Shown: positions 17,416 to 25,300 of the stretch, piece by piece | Layout of the letters: every line of letters begins with the position of its first letter | How positions within the stretch are numbered: position 1 is the first letter of the stretch | IMG/VR virus record: IMGVR_UViG_3300018933_000006 | Coordinates: 1 to 53,806 of that record | Direction: 5' to 3' (one strand) | From: a virus | Length of the DNA stretch: 53,806 nucleotides | Notes under the pieces: generated by a model | The model's input: the letters and a program-made list of their open reading frames with translations, nothing else | Databases searched by the model: none | What the model was told of the DNA's origin: nothing | Program-made: the position numbers and the translations under genes

Positions 17416-18077
17416 CAGACCGTCCAGGCGACGAGACGGAACCGGTCGCCCGGCAGGGACCGCAGCGCGCGAAGCATCTTCGGCGCGTAGTACGACGGCC
17501 CAGAGCGGTTCTCGCCGGCGCCGTACTGGATCTGCACCGAGCCGATGCTCACGCCCTGGAGTGGGCCGCTGATGTCGTTCTCCACGCCGACCTCCATCCA
17601 GAACTCGGCCTGCGCACACACGGCTTCGGCCAGCGCGGAGGCGACGACCGGGTCTGACGGCAGACCGTCATCGGTGGTGTCGTAGACGGCCGGGACGAGG
17701 AAGTCCCGCTCCAGCATTCGCGACGCCTCCAGCAGCAGGCGAGCCGAGTCGAGCGGCGGCGCCGCACCGAGGTACTCGGCCAGCTGCGTCGTCGTCGCAT
17801 ACACCCGGCCCGTCACGCCCACGGCCGGTGCCGGGGCTACGGAGACGACTTCGTGCTGCACGCTCGCGCCGGTCCCGGTGACCGTCCACGACAGCCGCCA
17901 CAGCCCCGCCGCGGTGTAGGTGAGCGTGGCCGTCCACGTCTTCCCGCCGTCGGCGGTGCCGGTGGTCGGTGTGGTGACCGCGCCGCTGGGCGAGGTCACG
18001 GCGAGGACGGCGCTGGTGGTGGCGTCGTGCGGGTCGACGGTGAGGGAGGCGGTGACGGTGTCGCCGACGTCGGGCAT
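17415..18077 (-). CDS. Head-tail connector with N-terminal Ig-like domain, 220 aa
   Basis: Residues 1-85 form a beta-sandwich-like segment (VGDTVTASLTVDPHDATTSA, WTATLTYTAAGLWRLSWTVTG). Residues 95-220 look like a gp6-type connector: QLAEYLGAAPPLDSARLLLE, DPVVASALAEAVCAQAEFWMEVG. Start ATG 18077 follows CAGGAGGCTGACC. The Ig-like part may decorate the capsid neck or help adsorption. Confidence 0.75.
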   Translation of the reverse strand: MPDVGDTVTASLTVDPHDATTSAVLAVTSPSGAVTTPTTGTADGGKTWTATLTYTAAGLWRLSWTVTGTGASVQHEVVSVAPAPAVGVTGRVYATTTQLAEYLGAAPPLDSARLLLEASRMLERDFLVPAVYDTTDDGLPSDPVVASALAEAVCAQAEFWMEVGVENDISGPLQGVSIGSVQIQYGAGENRSGPSYYAPKMLRALRSLPGDRFRLVAWTV

Positions 18078-18079
18078 GG

Positions 18080-18928
18080 TCAGCCTCCTGTCGTCGTGGT
18101 CGGGGTCAGGGTCGGCCTGCTGGTGGAAGGCGTGAGCGTCGGCCCGGTCGTGCTCGGGGTGAGGCGGCGGGCCGGCCGGGGCAGGCGCGCAATTGTGCCC
18201 GCGCGGGCGCGGGTGCGCGCGGCGCCGAGCTGGACAACATGGGCCGCGCTGATCGGCCGCGCGGTGACGGCGGCTTGGGCGGCGCCCAGGGTGTGGGTCT
18301 TCTGCCCTGCCAGCGGCCGAGCGGCGACCGCGGTGCGAGCCGCGCCGAGGAGGGCCAGGCTGGTAGGCAAGTTGACGTTGTCGACCTCGGCGAAGTTGTT
18401 CGCGCCGTCGGTGCGGGTCGACTCGATCAGCAGCGACAGATCCGCGTCCGCCACCCACGCCGGGGACGGCGAGGACCGCAGCACGGTCCAGCTGGTGCTG
18501 TCCGGGGAGACCTCCCACAGCAGCGTCCCGCCGGTCTCCCGCAGCCGCAGCCACGCGTGCGCGACCGGATCGTACGGCGGGAAGAGCGCGCCGCCGTCCG
18601 CGTAGCCGGTCCGGGAGTACAGGCCCATCGCGCCCTGGGCCGTGTCGATGATGAAACCGGCGTCCGTGCCGCCGGCCGAGCTGAGCACCAGCAGCGACAG
18701 GGCAGCCGTGGACGTCGCGCCGTTTGCTGGGGGCGGGTAGGCCCGCAGCAGAAAGTGGCTGTCCGCGAGGGTGTAGATCGTGGCCGAGCGGAGCCCGGAG
18801 AACCCCCCGACTGTGCAGGGGATCCGGGCTCTACCGCCGCTGGTGCCCGGGTCGCCGTAGGAGTTGGGCCACTTCGTGGTGTCAAGTGCGCCGGTGAAGC
18901 TGTCCTCCAGCGTCTCCAGGACCGGCAT
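18080..18928 (-). CDS. Lectin-like virion protein with C-terminal repeats, 282 aa
   Basis: Residues 1-185 look like a laminin-G/concanavalin-like sandwich (EDSFTGALDTTKWPNSYGDP, HAWLRLRETGGTLLWEVSPD). Then come about three 20-residue units starting LGAA (LLGAARTAVAARP, TLGAAQAAVTARP, QLGAARTRARAG) and a Thr/Pro/Ser-rich end (TPSTTGPTLTPSTS). It probably decorates the capsid or neck. The repeat number may vary between relatives. Confidence 0.65.
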   Translation of the reverse strand: MPVLETLEDSFTGALDTTKWPNSYGDPGTSGGRARIPCTVGGFSGLRSATIYTLADSHFLLRAYPPPANGATSTAALSLLVLSSAGGTDAGFIIDTAQGAMGLYSRTGYADGGALFPPYDPVAHAWLRLRETGGTLLWEVSPDSTSWTVLRSSPSPAWVADADLSLLIESTRTDGANNFAEVDNVNLPTSLALLGAARTAVAARPLAGQKTHTLGAAQAAVTARPISAAHVVQLGAARTRARAGTIARLPRPARRLTPSTTGPTLTPSTSRPTLTPTTTTGG

Positions 18929-18950
18929 GCCAGCCCTCCTCCCGGGCGGG

Positions 18951-19400
18951 TCAGGCGTTGGACTCGACCATCACGCCGTCGGCGTGGACGCGGGCGACGA
19001 TGTCTGTGCCGTCCGGGGTGACCGCGAAGTCGTGGTAGGTGAGCGGCACGAGCTGGGCGTCCGTTCCGCTGGTGGTGTCGGGGTCGTAGGCGATGACGAG
19101 CTTCCCCGTCGGCGCGCCGGTCGCGAGCGGCCAGCTGATGTCGTTCGCGTCGACCGAGGCGGTGTTCGCGACGTCGTTGACCGACACCACCACCCCGGTC
19201 AGCGCCACCCGCCCCATCGACGTCTGCTCCGTAGCCGGGCCCGCCAGCAGGTCGGCCACCGTGTCGTAGTCCTGGAGCAGATCGTCCGAGGGCAGTCCGG
19301 CTGCCTCCAGCGGGATCGCCACCAGGCCGTCGGCGGCCAGCGGGAGCCCGGCATAGTGCAGGATCCGGCCCTTCGCGATGTTGGCCACCACGTCCGCCAT
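18951..19400 (-). CDS. Virion structural protein, 149 aa
   Basis: Starts MADVVANIAKGRILHYAGLP. The block ANIAKGR...YAGLPLAADGLVAIPLEAAGL, then DTVADLLAG, is familiar from Streptomyces phage head-neck genes of unknown role. No membrane segment. Its place between connector and capsid genes supports a structural function. Confidence 0.65.
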   Translation of the reverse strand: MADVVANIAKGRILHYAGLPLAADGLVAIPLEAAGLPSDDLLQDYDTVADLLAGPATEQTSMGRVALTGVVVSVNDVANTASVDANDISWPLATGAPTGKLVIAYDPDTTSGTDAQLVPLTYHDFAVTPDGTDIVARVHADGVMVESNA

Positions 19401-19426
19401 CGGCGGCCTCCTCTCTCAGGCGCGCG

Positions 19427-19457
19427 CGAGGGGGGCCCACCGCCAGGGCCTCCCTCG
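19427..19457. terminator. Hairpin between capsid and neck genes
   Basis: CGAGGGGGGCCC (19427-19438) pairs with GGGCCTCCCTCG (19446-19457), a 12-bp stem with one G-U pair and a 7-base loop. It lies in the 73-bp gap after the 19474-19983 gene. A partial terminator here would lower expression of neck and tail genes relative to capsid genes. Confidence 0.55.
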
Positions 19458-19473
19458 TCGCGGATCGGGTCGG

Positions 19474-19983
19474 CTACGCGGAGGTGCCGACGATGCAGAT
19501 GTCGTACGTCACCGTGGACCCGCCGGCGCTGTTGGCGACCTTGAGGATGTCGCCGGTCGAGGCGGTCACGGCGTACGTCGTGGGGTCTGCCGCGCCCGCG
19601 ACCACGCCGAGTGCAGCGCCGGGCCGCAGTGTGATCGTTCCGGTGGCGTTGAGCAGCGTGGCCCAGGCGTTGCTGGTCGCGTTGCCGATGATCACGTTGT
19701 TCGTGTTCGCTGACGACGCGGCGATGAACAGGCCCTTGACCTTGGCGAATGTGATGCTCGCGCCGAAGGCATCGGTGAGCACACCGGCCAGGTCGAGGTC
19801 TTCCGACCCGGACGCGGCGATCGTGCGGCGGGCGGAGTAGACCTTGTCGGCCCTGCCCGCGCCCGTGCCGGAGGCCAGCGTCACCGACCGGGACAGGCCA
19901 GCCGGGACCCGGCCAGTGCCGAGACCCGACGCCTGGGACAGCTCGGCGAACGCAGCGACCGCGAGCGTGCTGGAGAGCGCCAT
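19474..19983 (-). CDS. Putative capsid decoration/stabilisation protein, 169 aa
   Basis: A Ser/Thr/Ala/Gly-rich beta protein (LSRSVTLASGTGAGRADKVY, LLNATGTITLRPGAALGVVA, TYDICIVGTSA). It has no catalytic motifs. It is encoded two genes after the coat protein, the usual place for decoration or spike proteins. Confidence 0.6.
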   Translation of the reverse strand: MALSSTLAVAAFAELSQASGLGTGRVPAGLSRSVTLASGTGAGRADKVYSARRTIAASGSEDLDLAGVLTDAFGASITFAKVKGLFIAASSANTNNVIIGNATSNAWATLLNATGTITLRPGAALGVVAGAADPTTYAVTASTGDILKVANSAGGSTVTYDICIVGTSA

Positions 19984-19986
19984 GCT

Positions 19987-20361
19987 CTACGCCCCCTCGC
20001 CGTACTTCGCGATCAACATGTCCTTCGTCAGGCCCGGGATCTCCTGCCGCTCCTCGTCGGACACCGCCCGCTTCAGCGCGTACTCGATCCACGTGTCCTT
20101 CGAAGCGGAGCGGGCCGGCGGGTCGCCGGCCTCCTCCTGCTGTTCCTTGAACTCCTCCTCGACGGCCGCGCGCGGGCCCTCGGTGTCCGTGAGCGCGGTT
20201 CCCGGGGCGGTCTGCGGGCGCTTGAGGACGCTGTCCGGGGCGGTCGGCTCGGGCGTTTCGTCGCCTTCCAGCCGCTGCCAGTTGTCCAGTGCTTCCAGCC
20301 GCGCGTCTTCGGTCTCGCGTTCGACGACCTGGCCCGTGTTGTGGTTGTGGTAGCGGATCAT
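19987..20361 (-). CDS. Small head-region protein, 124 aa
   Basis: Begins MIRYHNHNTGQVVERET and has an acidic disordered middle. It ends with a small helical domain (DEERQEIPGLTKDMLIAKYG). Proteins with this start regularly follow the coat gene in Streptomyces phages. Start overlaps the coat stop (ATGA). Confidence 0.65.
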   Translation of the reverse strand: MIRYHNHNTGQVVERETEDARLEALDNWQRLEGDETPEPTAPDSVLKRPQTAPGTALTDTEGPRAAVEEEFKEQQEEAGDPPARSASKDTWIEYALKRAVSDEERQEIPGLTKDMLIAKYGEGA

Positions 20362-21308
20362 GCGGCGTCAGCTCCCTTGATCAGCACGGCACGGTCGGGG
20401 TCGAGTGTCTTGGTGCCGTACAGGCAGTCGACGCTGACGACGGTCTGCTTGTACTTGATGTCGTAGTCGTATACGACGCGCAGGGCGAAGCCCTTGTAGT
20501 TCATGATCGTGGCGTCCTGCGCGCCGGGCGGGACCTCCAGCGTGCGGGTCACCAGCGCGAATGCCGTCTTGTGAAAGGCGACGTCGACCTCGGTGGTCGG
20601 CTGGCCGGTCGCGGGGGTCGCGGCGGGGCCAGCGATGTTCTGCGTCATGAACGGGTCGAACCCGCTGACCCTGGAACCGAACTGCGCCTCCGTCAGACCC
20701 ACGGTGGAGCCGCGGTGGTCGGCGTACCGCCACGCCTTCTCCGCCACCCAGCGGGCCTTCGTGCGCGGGCCGACCACGACGTACCGGTCCGCCTGCGGCA
20801 CGTTCTTCGTGTCGAGGATCGCGCCGGCCTCGATGAGGACGCGAGAGTCGGACCACGGGTACTCGCCGTCGGCGTAGTTGTGGTCCTCGCCGTCCGCGTT
20901 CTCGGTGACCGCGCCGACTTCCTGCGTGATGTCGTCGCGCAGGGCGAGGATGTCCCGGTCGATCTTCTGGGCCATGGCCTCCATCGCCGGGTCCAGGAGC
21001 TGCTCGCCGAAGTCGTTGATCTCCAGGGTGAGCTGCTCGGTCGTGACGGTGAAGCTGACGTCCGGCATGTGGTTCAGCACCACCGGGAAGCCGGACTCGG
21101 TCGCGTTCTGCGGCACGATGCCGGTCGCCCGGTTGAACTCGTTCGCCGTGAACACTGCGGGCTTACGCACGGTGATCGTGTCGCCCACGCGGCCCGCGAA
21201 GTCGGCCTCGTAGTCACGGTGCACGAGCTGCGCCATGTGCGTGGCCTCGTAGAGCGTGGCCAGGGCCCGGCGGGCGATGGTGTCGGGGGTGAGGAACGTG
21301 TTGGCCAT
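20358..21308 (-). CDS. Major capsid protein, P22 coat (gp5)-like
   Basis: The 316-aa protein begins MANTFLTPDTIARRALATLY. It contains DTITVRKPAVFTANEFNRA and QKIDRDILALRDDITQEVGA, matching the P22-coat-like family common in actinophages (HK97 fold). A separate scaffold gene precedes it, consistent with the P22 assembly route. Forms the icosahedral shell. Confidence 0.92.
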   Translation of the reverse strand: MANTFLTPDTIARRALATLYEATHMAQLVHRDYEADFAGRVGDTITVRKPAVFTANEFNRATGIVPQNATESGFPVVLNHMPDVSFTVTTEQLTLEINDFGEQLLDPAMEAMAQKIDRDILALRDDITQEVGAVTENADGEDHNYADGEYPWSDSRVLIEAGAILDTKNVPQADRYVVVGPRTKARWVAEKAWRYADHRGSTVGLTEAQFGSRVSGFDPFMTQNIAGPAATPATGQPTTEVDVAFHKTAFALVTRTLEVPPGAQDATIMNYKGFALRVVYDYDIKYKQTVVSVDCLYGTKTLDPDRAVLIKGADAA

Positions 21309-21325
21309 GGGGCCCTCTCTCTAGG

Positions 21326-22123
21326 TCACCCGGTGCGCGCCTTCCGGCGCGCCTCGCGGTGGGCTTCGATGGAGTCGTTGTCCTTGGGGCGTCCTCCGGT
21401 GCCTCCGGAGAAGTCGCCGCTTGTGCGCGCGGGCGCCTGGCTCGCGGCCTTGAGCTTGGGGTTGGCCTCGACGGCCTTCTTGATGGCGTCGGCGACCTTC
21501 TTCGCGAACCCCTCCTCCGAGGGGTCGAGGCCCTTGATGGAGTTCAGGAAGGTGCGGGAGTCGGTCAGGGCGTCGGGGTCGGCGCCGTGGCGGCCCGCGC
21601 TGCGGTACACGGCCAGCTCGATCGCGGTCTCGCGGTGCGCCGCGGTGGCGCGCTCGATCTCCGCGGTCAGCTTCGCCGGGTCCGGCGCCTCGTCCTTGTC
21701 GTCCTTGATCAGGCCGAGAGCGCGGCCCATCTGCTGGACGAGTTCGGCCTTGGCCTCCTCGGCGGCGTTCTTCTTCGCCGTGGTGCGGGCCTTCGCGGCA
21801 TCGGCGTTGGCCTGCTTCAGCTCCTTGCGGAGCCGCTCCAGCTCGGCGGCCGGGTCCTCGTTCCTCTTGGCGGGCGGCTTCGGCTTGGGCTTGTCGTCCG
21901 TCGCCGTACCGTCGCCAGAGGAGTCGTCGCCGGTCCCGCCGGCGCCGTCGTCCTCGGACTCGTCTGCCCCGTCGTCACCGTTGTCGCCGCTGTCGGATCC
22001 GGAGTCGTCTCCGTCCCCGCCGTCGGCGTACAGGTACGGGTCGAAAGGGCCCGTGGCGTAGGGGTGTGCCCAGCCGACGTCTTCGCCGTTCCGGCGCTGG
22101 CGGGCGAGGGTTCGCTTGTTCAT
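21326..22123 (-). CDS. Capsid scaffold protein, 265 aa
   Basis: ATG 22123 follows CCAGGAGTGCACGC. The sequence has an acidic Asp/Gly/Ser-rich region (about residues 30-75), a Lys/Glu coiled coil (ELERLRKELKQANADAAKAR) and a basic C-terminus (IEAHREARRKARTG). This is the standard scaffold layout. It lies immediately upstream of the coat gene. Lost from the head on maturation. Confidence 0.88.
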   Translation of the reverse strand: MNKRTLARQRRNGEDVGWAHPYATGPFDPYLYADGGDGDDSGSDSGDNGDDGADESEDDGAGGTGDDSSGDGTATDDKPKPKPPAKRNEDPAAELERLRKELKQANADAAKARTTAKKNAAEEAKAELVQQMGRALGLIKDDKDEAPDPAKLTAEIERATAAHRETAIELAVYRSAGRHGADPDALTDSRTFLNSIKGLDPSEEGFAKKVADAIKKAVEANPKLKAASQAPARTSGDFSGGTGGRPKDNDSIEAHREARRKARTG

Positions 22124-22281
22124 GCGTGCACTCCTGGTGCGCGTCGTGGTGGAGAGGCCCCGCGCCTGGCGGGGGTCATGCCATCCGGCCCGCACCGGGC
22201 GGGCGGAAGCTTCTGGCCCCGTGACCTGGGGCGAAAGGGAGCAGGGGGAACAACTGAGACGGGCGGGCTTACCGTGTGCTC
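22124..22281. other. 158-bp gap around the inserted + strand gene
   Basis: Leader of the scaffold gene on one strand and upstream region of the + strand 22282 gene on the other. It has GC-rich short stems (CCCCGCGCCTGGCGGGG near 22161). No convincing promoter consensus was found for the + strand gene. Confidence 0.3.
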
Positions 22282-22494
22282 ATGACTGATAACCAGAGCG
22301 AGTCTCAACTCGCAGACCAGGCCCGCGCCGCACTGCTCGATGCCATCACCAAGGCTGCGCAGAGCGGCCGAGGGGAGAACGCACGTCACCTCGCCGAGGC
22401 GTACGGCATCGTCACCAAGTCCGCACCCCGGAACGCGGAAACAGCCATAGGAACCGCCCAGTACGACGACAGGCGCCTGGAGGGGCGCCGGTAG
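22282..22494 (+). CDS. Small + strand accessory protein inside the head operon, 70 aa
   Basis: The only + strand gene in the virion block. It begins MTDNQSESQLADQARAALLD and contains GENARHLAEAYGIVTKSAP, an amphipathic helical protein. The stop (22492-22494) abuts the stop of the minor capsid gene at 22495. Opposite orientation, small size and compact placement mark it as a moron. Function is unknown. A GTG at 22276 is an alternative start. Confidence 0.6.
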   Translation: MTDNQSESQLADQARAALLDAITKAAQSGRGENARHLAEAYGIVTKSAPRNAETAIGTAQYDDRRLEGRR

Positions 22495-23598
22495 TCACCG
22501 GGCTGTCGTGAGCTGCTCGCGGTGCGACTTGCGCGGCAGGCCCGTCTCCGCGACCAGCTCACGCACCCGCCCCTGATACGCACGCACCCGTGCCCGCGCG
22601 GCCGTACGCGCGGCATCGGTCATCGCCGCAGCCTCCAGCCGCTTCCACTTCCGGATCTGCCGCTCCAGATACCGCTGCTGCTGCGACTGCTCATACGTCG
22701 CCCGCGCCGGATGAGGCTCCGGCCGCCTTGTCAGCCCTGGCAGGAAGGCGCTCACGGTGTGCCGGCAGTTCGGATGCTGCAGCCCAGCCGCCCGCGCCTC
22801 ATCCAGCGACCCAGCCACCTGCACCGTGACCAGACGGCCGTCGTCGGTCGCATGCTCCACCCGCACTTCACGCGCGCCCGGCGCCCCTGTACGCACCAAC
22901 ACCTTCCGCTCCCAGGGCTTGCACAGAGGGCACTCCTCCGGCGCCTGGGACACGATCACCAGATCCACCCCGGCCGCGCCGAGCCGCTCGGTGTGCGCCT
23001 GGATCGCGGCCCGGCCGACCGCGCTGCGGGTGGCCATCTCGATGTACGACCGCATGTCCCAAGATCGGCCGCGACTGTCGACGAACCCCTTGACGCCGCG
23101 GCCGGCGAACTCGTTGAGGGCAGTCTGCGCGGCCTGCCGCCGGGTCTGCGCTCCGAGCAGCGGCGCCGCCGCGGCCCGCCCGATCACGTCCCGGTACACG
23201 TCGACCGCCTGCCGCAGGATCCGCACGTACACCGGGCGGGTGTCCTCGATGAGGGCCTGCGCGAGCCGGTCCACCGCCTGCGTCCCGGGAGGGATCGCCG
23301 CGACGGTGGGGGCGAGCGCCCCCAGTTCGGCCACGGCAGCGTGCGCCCCTCGCTCGTAAGCGTCGGCGACGGCCCGCTGGATTGCGCCGGAGGCGTCGCC
23401 CTGAAGCGCGGCGATGATCTCCTCGATGGCCGTCTGGAGGTGGCCGACCGCGGTGAGCTTCATCTGCACCCACGCTGGGCTGTCGATGCCCTGGGCGAGC
23501 GCCTGACGGATCCGCTCGATGAGCGTGCCTTCGGCGGCCTCGTACAGGTCCGCCACCGCGGCGGCGAGGTCTTCGGCCATGGCCGGGGAGACGGGCAC
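22495..23598 (-). CDS. Minor capsid protein 2 / head morphogenesis protein, 367 aa
   Basis: The central block YIEMATRSAVGRAAIQAHTERL, VIVSQAPEECPLCKPWERKV and LQHPNCRHTVSAFLPG is diagnostic of the phage minor capsid protein 2 family. These proteins follow the portal gene and take part in head assembly. It ends in a basic tail. No toxin domain is fused. Confidence 0.88.
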   Translation of the reverse strand: MPVSPAMAEDLAAAVADLYEAAEGTLIERIRQALAQGIDSPAWVQMKLTAVGHLQTAIEEIIAALQGDASGAIQRAVADAYERGAHAAVAELGALAPTVAAIPPGTQAVDRLAQALIEDTRPVYVRILRQAVDVYRDVIGRAAAAPLLGAQTRRQAAQTALNEFAGRGVKGFVDSRGRSWDMRSYIEMATRSAVGRAAIQAHTERLGAAGVDLVIVSQAPEECPLCKPWERKVLVRTGAPGAREVRVEHATDDGRLVTVQVAGSLDEARAAGLQHPNCRHTVSAFLPGLTRRPEPHPARATYEQSQQQRYLERQIRKWKRLEAAAMTDAARTAARARVRAYQGRVRELVAETGLPRKSHREQLTTAR

Positions 23599-23612
23599 GG
23601 CCGATCACCCCC

Positions 23613-25127
23613 CTACGGCAGGTCTCCGAGCTGCATCGGGTCGGGCACCGCGGTGCCGGTCTCCTGCTGGATCCGCGCCACCTCGGCCTGCACCTGGTCC
23701 TCGTCCCACTCCGGGTGCGCCATCCGCACCAGGGTGTCCGTCGAAGCCGCCTGCGCCCGCCGCAGCACGTCAGCCGTGTTCGCCAGCGCCAGCGGGTCCT
23801 CCTGCACCGAGTCCTCGAACTCGACCGTGGGCCGCTGCGGCACGAGGGCGCCGCCGTAGACGTACTGGTCGACTGCGAGGAGCGCTTCCACCAGATGCGC
23901 GAGCGCCGGCCGCCAACGCAGAATCTTCCGGCCGCGGGTCGTCATCGAGCGGCGCTCGCGGGCGGTGACCTCCGTGGCGGTTACGGCGACGTCGCCTCCG
24001 ATGCCGAACGTCTGGCCGCTGTATCCGGCGGAGCGAAGGATCTGGTTGACAAGATCCTCTGCTGTTTCCTTGTGCTCCCGCACGCGGATCGCGAACTGGG
24101 CCACGGTCAGCTGGCTGCTGGCGTCGCCGCGAGCCAGCATCTCCAGCCCGGCGAACGCTTCCTGGTCCGGGTCCCACGACGCGCCGCGTCCTGGCCCGGC
24201 CGACTGAAGGTAGGCGTTCGGGACGATGATGCGGCCCTTGCCGAGGCGGATGTCCCGCATCCAGCTGGAGTAGGTCTCGTCGAGGGCGTCCATCAGCGGC
24301 TCGACGCCGTCCAGGTCGCTGCGGCCGAGGTCTTTCAGCTTCGGCTGGCTACGCCAGCGGCGGCTGCTCTGGTTGGGGATGTGGACGACGTCCAACTTGT
24401 TGTACCCGGTGGGGATGCTGCCGTCCTCGCCGACCAGGGCGGCAAAGCCTGCGGTCTCCTCGCTGTCCTCCAGCGGGACCGGCTGGCCGAGTTTCTCCGC
24501 GGTGCCCTGGTACAGACCGTGCAGGATCACCCCGGGTTCGTGTCGCTGAAGCCACCGCCAGACCTGTCCGTCCTGCTCGCGGACGACCTTCCAGAACGTG
24601 ACCGCGCTGAGCCTGCCCCAGGTGAACTCGGGGACAGCCCGGTCGGCGTGCTCCGCTGTGATCCACGACCGGTCCGCGATGTCCTTGTCGTACACCGGGC
24701 GGAGGTACACCCCGCCGAGCGCGGCGCCGACCTCGGCGGCGGTCTGGAGAGTGGCGAGCATGCCGTCGTCGGTGAGGTCATCGAGGCGGGCCTGGGTGGT
24801 GTCGTCGTCAACGGTGAACCGCGGCGGCTCGGAGAACAGGAGGTCGGCGGAGCCGCCGCACAGGTCGCCAGCGATGGGCACGTGCAATTTCGTGCGCCGC
24901 TCGCCGGGTGCGGTGGGGGTGCCCCACCACCAGCGGGCCAGCCTACCGACGACGCCACCGGCGAACTGGTAGCGCTTCGGGTCGGGGCCGATGCCCGTTC
25001 CGCCGCCGTAGAGGCGTTCGAGGCGGTCGATGTCGCCGCTCCACCAGGTGTCCCAGGTGTTCATCGCGTCGAGGGCGGGGCCAAGATGCGGCGGGGGCCA
25101 GGGAGCGTCACCTGCGGGCAGCGACAT
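23613..25127 (-). CDS. Portal protein (SPP1-like), 504 aa
   Basis: Recognised by order (after the large terminase) and blocks such as RYQFAGGVVGRLARWWWGTP, WMRDIRLGKGRIIVPNAYLQ and RSAGYSGQTFGIGGDVAVTATEV, which match actinophage portals of the SPP1 gp6 type. Start ATG 25127 overlaps the previous stop (TGATG). Forms the dodecameric ring for DNA entry. Confidence 0.9.
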   Translation of the reverse strand: MSLPAGDAPWPPPHLGPALDAMNTWDTWWSGDIDRLERLYGGGTGIGPDPKRYQFAGGVVGRLARWWWGTPTAPGERRTKLHVPIAGDLCGGSADLLFSEPPRFTVDDDTTQARLDDLTDDGMLATLQTAAEVGAALGGVYLRPVYDKDIADRSWITAEHADRAVPEFTWGRLSAVTFWKVVREQDGQVWRWLQRHEPGVILHGLYQGTAEKLGQPVPLEDSEETAGFAALVGEDGSIPTGYNKLDVVHIPNQSSRRWRSQPKLKDLGRSDLDGVEPLMDALDETYSSWMRDIRLGKGRIIVPNAYLQSAGPGRGASWDPDQEAFAGLEMLARGDASSQLTVAQFAIRVREHKETAEDLVNQILRSAGYSGQTFGIGGDVAVTATEVTARERRSMTTRGRKILRWRPALAHLVEALLAVDQYVYGGALVPQRPTVEFEDSVQEDPLALANTADVLRRAQAASTDTLVRMAHPEWDEDQVQAEVARIQQETGTAVPDPMQLGDLP

Positions 25128-25300
25128 CAGACGCCCTCCCGTTCCATCAGCAGGTGCGCCAGTCCCAGCCAGGACGTGGCGAGTTCGTCGAGCCGCTCCA
25201 TTAGAGCGAGGTTCGTCTCCAGCTCGGCCGCGCGCAGCAGCCGTGCCGCGTTTTCAATCGCAGCGTCGGGGGTGATCCGCTCCTCGGGGCTGCTGGACAT
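25127..25300 (-). CDS. Small helical protein between terminase and portal, 57 aa
   Basis: ATG 25300 overlaps the large terminase stop, and its own stop overlaps the portal start. The protein is one or two acidic helices (DAAIENAARLLRAAELETNL, MERLDELATSWLGLAHLL). Its conservation of overlap on both sides suggests a real gene, perhaps a packaging accessory. Confidence 0.7.
   Translation of the reverse strand: MSSSPEERITPDAAIENAARLLRAAELETNLALMERLDELATSWLGLAHLLMEREGV

Noticed and set aside
20289-22061. Long open frame of 590 codons on the + strand
   Set aside because: It runs antisense to the coat, scaffold and head genes, which have clear family matches. It arises from high GC, where stop codons are rare on the opposite strand.
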